DNA of 64,000 bases from Melastoma dodecandrum (lineage: Eukaryota; Streptophyta; Magnoliopsida; Myrtales; Melastomataceae): the NCBI GenBank assembly GCA_029817715.1, contig JARUPY010000465.1, forward strand, positions 2,542,001 through 2,606,000. The letters run 5' to 3'. The position numbers and the translations under genes were made by a program. Shown here one piece after another: positions 58,054-64,000 of this stretch; positions within the stretch are counted from its first letter, which is position 1; each line of letters begins with the position of its first letter. The notes under the pieces were generated by a model. The model was not told the origin of the DNA and did no database searches. It worked only from the letters and a program-made list of their open reading frames with translations.

Positions 58054-61000
58054 ATGGATTCGTACACTTTGAAGTCCGTGTCTGACTTGCCAGCACCATT
58101 TAGATTCCTTTACGGTTTTAGGTATGTCTTCGTGCGGCTGAAATGTGAGATTCTCTTGCTTTCTTACTATGTCAAGCTTTAGATTTCGGTGGAGTAATAT
58201 TTATGTTTCCTCTGCTTTAGTTTTTTACATATCCGATTATTTAGCAGTTGACATATCATATTCACCAGCCGTCCTTTTATTCAGTGATTTCTCATTGTTG
58301 TGGTCTCTTCCTTTTAAGTCTGGAATAAGCTGTGCAAGGCTACTGGATGCCTTTTAATTGCCAACTTTTTATAAAAAAACAGATACTTTAATTCACTGCA
58401 AAGTGAATGTTTCCCCGTGTGTTTCCACTCGGATGTCAACATGGTTATTTCAGCACCTACTGGGAGTGGGAAGACTGTCCTTTTTGAGCTTTGCATGCTA
58501 AGGCTGCTTTCAAGATTCATTACTGAAGACTTCAAGTTTAACCATACCAAAGGATCTCTTAAAACAGTAAGTCCCTCAGAATATAACAATCGTGTGGCTA
58601 TCATCTTGAAGTTTTTCATGTTCTAATACGTGGCTTGATACACAGAAAAAAACATCTCCATATAAGAAAACGTGCAAGGGAACAATGCATTCATTACCTT
58701 GCGGATCATTTGTCAGCTTTAGAAGGCTACATTTCTTACCAAGTAACAGTGAATGATTTCTAAATAAATTCTTTTGGGGTGATTTAGATATATGTTGCTC
58801 CATCCAAGGCTTTAGTTCAGGAGAAGCTACGTGATTGGAGCCAAAAGTTTGGAGCTTTAGGGATTAATTGTTTGGAGTTGACGGGCGATAATGATTTTTA
58901 CAACGTGCAAGATATACAAGATGCAGACATTATCTTAACAACCCCAGAGGTTAGCATTGTACTTGTCAATTTTTGGATGGTGGAAACATTAAGAATCAGC
59001 CGTCGTGGTTCACCTGCTAGTGGAGTAATCCGACATATATTTTCTCTCCTTAATGTTATTGGTTGACGCCTAGAGGACCTTGTGCATTCTAATTTCGATA
59101 CTATGGTGGCTATAGTTTTCTTTCTTTGTCTTAGAAATTTGATGCAGTGACTAGATATCGGATGAAGAATGGTGGATTGAGCTTTTTCAGCGATATTGCG
59201 CTTCTGCTCATTGATGAAGTTCACCTGCTGAATGATCCACGCGGAGCAGCATTGGAGGCAATTGTTTCTAGAATGAAAATGCTTTCAAGAAACCCAGACT
59301 TAAAGCTGAGCCCCCTTGCCTCTGTGCGTCTTCTGGCAGTCTCTGCTACAATTCCTAATGTTGAAGACCTCGGTAATGCTTTCCTATAGAAAGGCTGATT
59401 GAAGAGGAAAACCTTTTGTTATTAACAGCTTTATTATTAGAAGGCTAATATCTACATGATTTTATGCCTGCCTTATGTGATGTTCTCCAGCGGAATGGCT
59501 TATGGTTCCAGTTCAAGGAATCAAAAGGTAGGAAATTTTGGTCATTGTTCACAGATTTGTTTTCTGTGTTAGTTTTCTTCAAATATTTATTCCGTTTCAC
59601 AGATTTGGGGAAGAGATGAGGCCAGTAAAGTTGACAACTCGTATTATTGGTACAAATCCCCAAACTTAACTTAAATTTGTTGTTAGGAAGGAGAGTTGGT
59701 TTCGTAATTATTTTGATCGATAATTCTTCTAAGAATCAATACCAAGATAGTAGATTGTCTAGTATCTTGGTCCCTTCTGAAGTAGTTCCCTCCTTGTATT
59801 CTGTACTTTAATTTGTTGTCTCACAGGCTATGCACCTGCCAAAAATGACTTCCTATTCGAACAGGCAAGATCTTGAACTCCTTGTTACTGTGACTGCTGT
59901 TTTCTTTTTTATATGATCTGGTTAGGCTTGTCTGGCCAATATTTCATGCACTATCCTCTCCAGAGTGGATTTGAAAGATTGTAATGGTGTCTCATGGTTT
60001 TTTTGTATGCTCTGCTTATCCAGCGACTTCAAAACTTTATTTTTGGTAAGCATTTATTACACCACCGGTAAATACATTTCCTTTCAGATAAATAGCAGCC
60101 AACTGTCTAGCTAGTTACTAATATATCGTAACAACTGCGTTCTCTTGGTATGTTTGGCAGATGTTCTTATGCAATTTTCAAAAGGGAAGTCTGCTCTTGT
60201 TTTCTGTTCAACAAGAAAAGGAGCACAAGAAGCAGCACAGAAACTATCCCAAACAGCAATGACATTTGGCTATTCAAATCCTTTTATTAAAGATAAAGAA
60301 CAGCAGGAAAGGTTGCGGGAGGCTTCACTTTCATGCAGTGACAAGCAAATGCAGTCCTGCATTCCTTTTGGTGGTATGAGAGATTTCATTCATTACTAGT
60401 CCTACTTATACTAAGGTTCATTTAGTATCTTACATTTTGTCTTTGTATTTCAGTGGGTTATCATCACGGCGGACTTGGATTGAAGGATAGGAATCTTATT
60501 GAAGGTCTTTTCCTGAAACGCGATGTGCAGATTCTATGCACTACCAACACTCTTGCCCATGGAATTAATTTGCCGGCACATACAGTTGTAATCAAGTCAA
60601 CAAGGAACTAGTGCGCTCCTCTTGTACTGGTTGCTCTTTGCTTTATTCGGTTGTGAAAATTCCGTAAAAATGTCTAATTTTTCATAATTTAATCAGTAAC
60701 AAAGAGAAAGGACTCTACATGGAATATGATCGCTCCACGATACTGCAGGTATGGCTAAATTTCAAATACTAGTAGTTCAGTGAGGAGATATAATTACTTC
60801 TAAATTCTGGAAGATGTTCTGCATCATTGGGACATCTCTCCTCCAATCATCTGCTGAAGCAGTATGTAGAAGTTGTTCTGCCAAATCATGAAGTTATTAA
60901 TATGTCTAGGGCAATAGTTGACCTCATCATGGCACATCTTCCTTGTGTAGGGGATTTTTTATTAACAACACTGTTAAATGAACTGGAGTTAGGAATATCC

Positions 61001-64000
61001 CTGGGGAGGCATTTATGGAGGAAGACGATGCATTATCGGGAATTTGTCCATCAAGGAGACCTGTTTAACATGGAGGACTAATCATAATTCTTTGCAGATG
61101 TGTGGGAGAGCAGGGCGACCACCATTTGAGAATGAAGGGATGGTTATAATCATGACAAGAAAAGAAACGGTATTCTAGTATCTCATTTTGGATCACTTAA
61201 GGAATGCAAATTGATTTCCTGGTTCTCTTAATGAGTTTTCATGGTTCAGGTCCATTTGTACGAGAATCTTCTCAGTGGATGCGAGTTGGTTCAATCACAG
61301 TATGTTCTTACAAGCAGTTAATATGTACAGTTAAGTTTCATGATTGTTTAACTAGACAAAGACGGGATTTCTAACAACCTTCTATGCTTCGCTCCTTTTC
61401 CAGAATGCTTAATTTTCTGACAGAGCATCTGACTGCAGAGATAGTTCAAATGACTATTACTGACATAAGCCTCGCAATTGAGTGGATGAAGTGCTCCTTT
61501 TTGTACATAAGAATGAAAAAGGCATGTGGATTTGAGGTATTTGATGCAAAGAAGTTTTCTCCCTGGATGTGCTATCAATGATAACCTTATGCTTTAGGAC
61601 CCAGGGAATTATGCAATAAGCAAAGGAATTACCAACAATCAAATTGAGAGACATATGCGAGGTACTTTTGTTTCATTCTTATGGATTCTTCTGTACAGGA
61701 GTTACCAAGGAAATCAAGGAGTATGCAGGCCTTAACTTTAGTACATTGTCTTCTCCTGTTAAGAGATCTGCCTCCAGAAAGTAATGGAATTGTCGCAGCA
61801 CCAGATGATTTGGACCGATGAAGACGGATTTACGTTGAAGCCACTAGGTATGTGAAGTAATGAGGTTTCCTTCCATAACAACATAAGAAATCGTGTACGT
61901 GTAACCTTATTGATTATATTCTGCAGAACCAGGCTGCCTGATGACAAAGTATTATTTACGGTTTGATACAATGAAGCACATACTGCAGTTGTCTGAAACT
62001 TGTAGCCTGGAAGATGCACTTCACATAATTTGCCATGCAGAGGAGCTGGCCTGTACGTGTTTCTTATCATTATATGCTGAACTGTGGCCAATCATTAAGG
62101 CCTACTGTTTTATGAGTAATGCAGGGATACAGCTAAGAAGGAATGAAAAGAAGCCTCTGAATGACATCAATGCTGATAGAGATGGGCGACTCCGTTTCCA
62201 CATAAATGGCGATAAAGGAAAACCGAAAAAACGCATTCAGACGAGACAAGAGAAGATTTTTATTTTGATTAACGACTTTCTAACTGGTGACCCTTTGGTT
62301 CATGATCTGTCTATGACACAGGTAAATCAAATTTCATATGTTTAGAATACCTTTGATCTACCCACACATGATCTGCTTTCATCTGTGACCCAGGAAATTA
62401 ACTCCATATGCCTAAATGGCTGTAGAGTAGCCAAATGCTCAAGAGATTACTTCCTTTATAAGAAAAACTACTGTGGAGCGATTAACTCTTCCTTGCTCGC
62501 CAAGTCATTGCATCAGAAGCTCTGGGATATTAGTAAATATTTGTTGAGACAACTGCCTGGAGTAGGAATGGTGACTGCCAAGGTTTATTACTTTGCCGCT
62601 TTATTTTCGTTTAGTTGGAATATTTTTCCTATATGCTTGTGATTACTATCTTCTTCCTTATAATGCACAGGCCCTTCATTCTATGGGAGTTGACTCGTTC
62701 GAGAAGCTAGCTGAAGCAGACCCGAGAAGGATTGAAATTGTTTCCGGAAGAAAGTACCCGTTTGGTAATCAACTCAAGGACTCGCTACAAACATTGCCTC
62801 CTAAAGTGGAGATGAAGGCTGAGGAAATTGAGTGCAAAGGGCTAGGGAAAGCCAAGGTGCTGGTGACATTGACGCGCCTGACACTGCCAACTGTCTCACA
62901 GAAAAGATGTTATGCCGATCTGGTACCACTTTGATTAACCATTCAGCCTCGGCGAGGACAAGTGTTTCCTTTACCTTCTCAATATTGAAATTTCGCAACA
63001 AGAGATAATAAAGTTATCTTTTTCCAGGTTGTTGCCTCACAAGACGATAATCTGATTCACTTCCACGAGAAGATAAGGTGTTTCCACTGTTCCACATTTC
63101 ATCTCCATTGGGAATAGTGATGGATTTGTGAAAAAACCCAGTATAAATTGGTTGTGTTCTTCATCAAGTGTGTATTCCTTAGTTAATGCATCACATCCCC
63201 GTATAAATCATTTCTTATATGTAGTTACCTTTGTATAAGTAATGCAGTACCCATTCCTTAAAACAGGTTGGATGAGTTCCGCAGGTGAGCACACTTCAAG
63301 GAGAGTGCAATGCAACTACGAGATTGGCTTGGTTGTGCATCTGTTGTGTAGACCTCAAAACAAAGGGGAAGTTGCTTGCCTGATTAGTTACTCTATTCTT
63401 ATCAAAAGCATCCTCTGCTAGCTGTCTCCTGGTTGAAGCTGAAAATCATGCTCTTCTTTGCAGCCCCTATACCGCAAAAGTTATTATACCTTGTCCACGG
63501 CAAAGAAAACTGACTGTGAAGGCCGATCTGATTTTTGACGAGTACTGTAAGTGTTCCTGATCTGTTGTCATCAATAGTCCTTGCATTATCTGGAAACTGA
63601 TGATGCATCGTGTTGATAAATTGAATTCTTGCTTATCTAAAGTGGGTCTCGATCTACACCAAAGTCTTGACTTACTGGACAAAACTGTTTCGGATAGCGG
63701 CAAACAGCGGTTCTCGTTTTTAACTCGAACAGTTGAAGGTTCAACTCTAGAAGACCCAAACAGGTCTGATACTCTGACCAACAAAATAGCCAATCTGCGA
63801 CAATTGAGAAAGAACAGTTTGAGGTGAGTTGTCTTATGAAATTTGAGATTATCGACTTCATGCCCTTGGCTTGGCTTTGTCTGCGTTCTTTTTTTTTTTA
63901 AATTAGTTGACTTAATATTTGTCCTTTTTCTTATATTGTGTAGCCCGAGTTTTAAACTCCTCGATGAGGATTCAGGAGACGGTAGCCCTGCAAACTTAGC
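58054..64000 (+). CDS. HFM1: HFM1/MER3 meiotic DNA helicase (ROCK-N-ROLLERS), 3' part outside window
   Basis: An ATP-dependent superfamily-2 helicase of the Ski2-like group, needed for class I (interfering) meiotic crossovers. 25 exons are visible from the ATG at 58054 (MDSYTLKSVSDLPAPFRFLY) to the window edge, all in phase. Helicase motifs in order: Walker A APTGSGKT (exon 2), LIDEVHLL (DEVH box, exon 4), SATIPNVEDLAEWL (exons 4-5), FCSTRKGAQEAA (exon 9), GYHHGGLGLKDRNLIEGLF (exon 10), TLAHGINLPA, and QMCGRAGRPPFENEG (exons 11-12). A winged-helix region and a Sec63-type region follow, with a helix-hairpin-helix (LPGVGMVTAKALHSMGVDSF). The introns after exon 7 (59865-59866) and after exon 14 (61522-61523) start with GC. 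It resembles Arabidopsis RCK (At3g27730). No disabling mutation is seen. Confidence 0.94.

Noticed and set aside
60590..60700. An apparent premature stop or noncanonical GA donor in HFM1 exon 10
   Set aside because: Using the GT at 60611-60612 splits the TAG codon and joins to TAACAAAGAG, giving STRNYNKEKG, which matches the family. No defect is needed.

Overview
This is a window of nuclear DNA from a flowering plant, most likely a eudicot. Spliced genes with short GT-AG introns, AT-rich introns and intergenic DNA, plant-only families (LOB domain, SIAMESE-related, oleosin, DUF1421, NRT2) and plant-type transposons all support this. I cannot name the species. Exon boundaries were placed by eye from splice signals, reading phase and family resemblance. 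The reconstructed coding frames close in phase through every exon.

Layout, left to right. 1-5067 (-): a two-RRM glycine-rich hnRNP-like gene. Its last visible intron carries a 2.7-kb LTR retrotransposon with a captured PHD-finger fragment. 5068-7098: a gap with a foldback element that has another inverted-repeat element inside it. 7099-27261 (-): NUP210/GP210, a nuclear-pore membrane protein in 36 exons (about 1,971 aa), with two foldback elements, a 5'-truncated L1 LINE and a 36-bp minisatellite in its introns. 27262-33129: a gene-poor stretch with decayed coding-like sequence and three more foldback elements. 33130-34542 (+): F-box/LRR gene. 37228-37509 (-): SMR6-like CDK inhibitor. 40936-41475 (+): LOB-domain gene. 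44217-44732 (+): oleosin. 45195-47696 (+): DUF1421 protein. 49474-50790 (+): SirB, converging with 50883-52115 (-), a plastid-type J-domain/ferredoxin-like protein. 52439-54382 (-): NRT2.7-like nitrate transporter. 55494-57056 (+): GDSL esterase/lipase. 58054-64000 (+): HFM1/MER3 meiotic helicase, cut by the window edge.

Gene order recalls two Arabidopsis neighbourhoods, from memory and not checked: At5g40420-At5g40490 (oleosin, SMR6, RNI-like, GP210, RRM protein; with duplicated relatives LBD25, OLEO4 and RCK near At3g27650-27730) and At5g14450-At5g14570 (GDSL, DUF1421, NRT2.7). These are unrelated housekeeping and tissue-specific genes, not a pathway cluster.

The most unusual content is a family of at least seven long-TIR foldback elements. 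They have GAGTTTTGT-like ends, and where intact they sit between 9-10-bp target duplications, as Mutator-type elements do. Their interiors are built from repeated quasi-palindromes of about 25 bp whose sequence differs between elements. Other observations are the PHD-carrying LTR element and four GC-AG introns among about 81 inferred introns.
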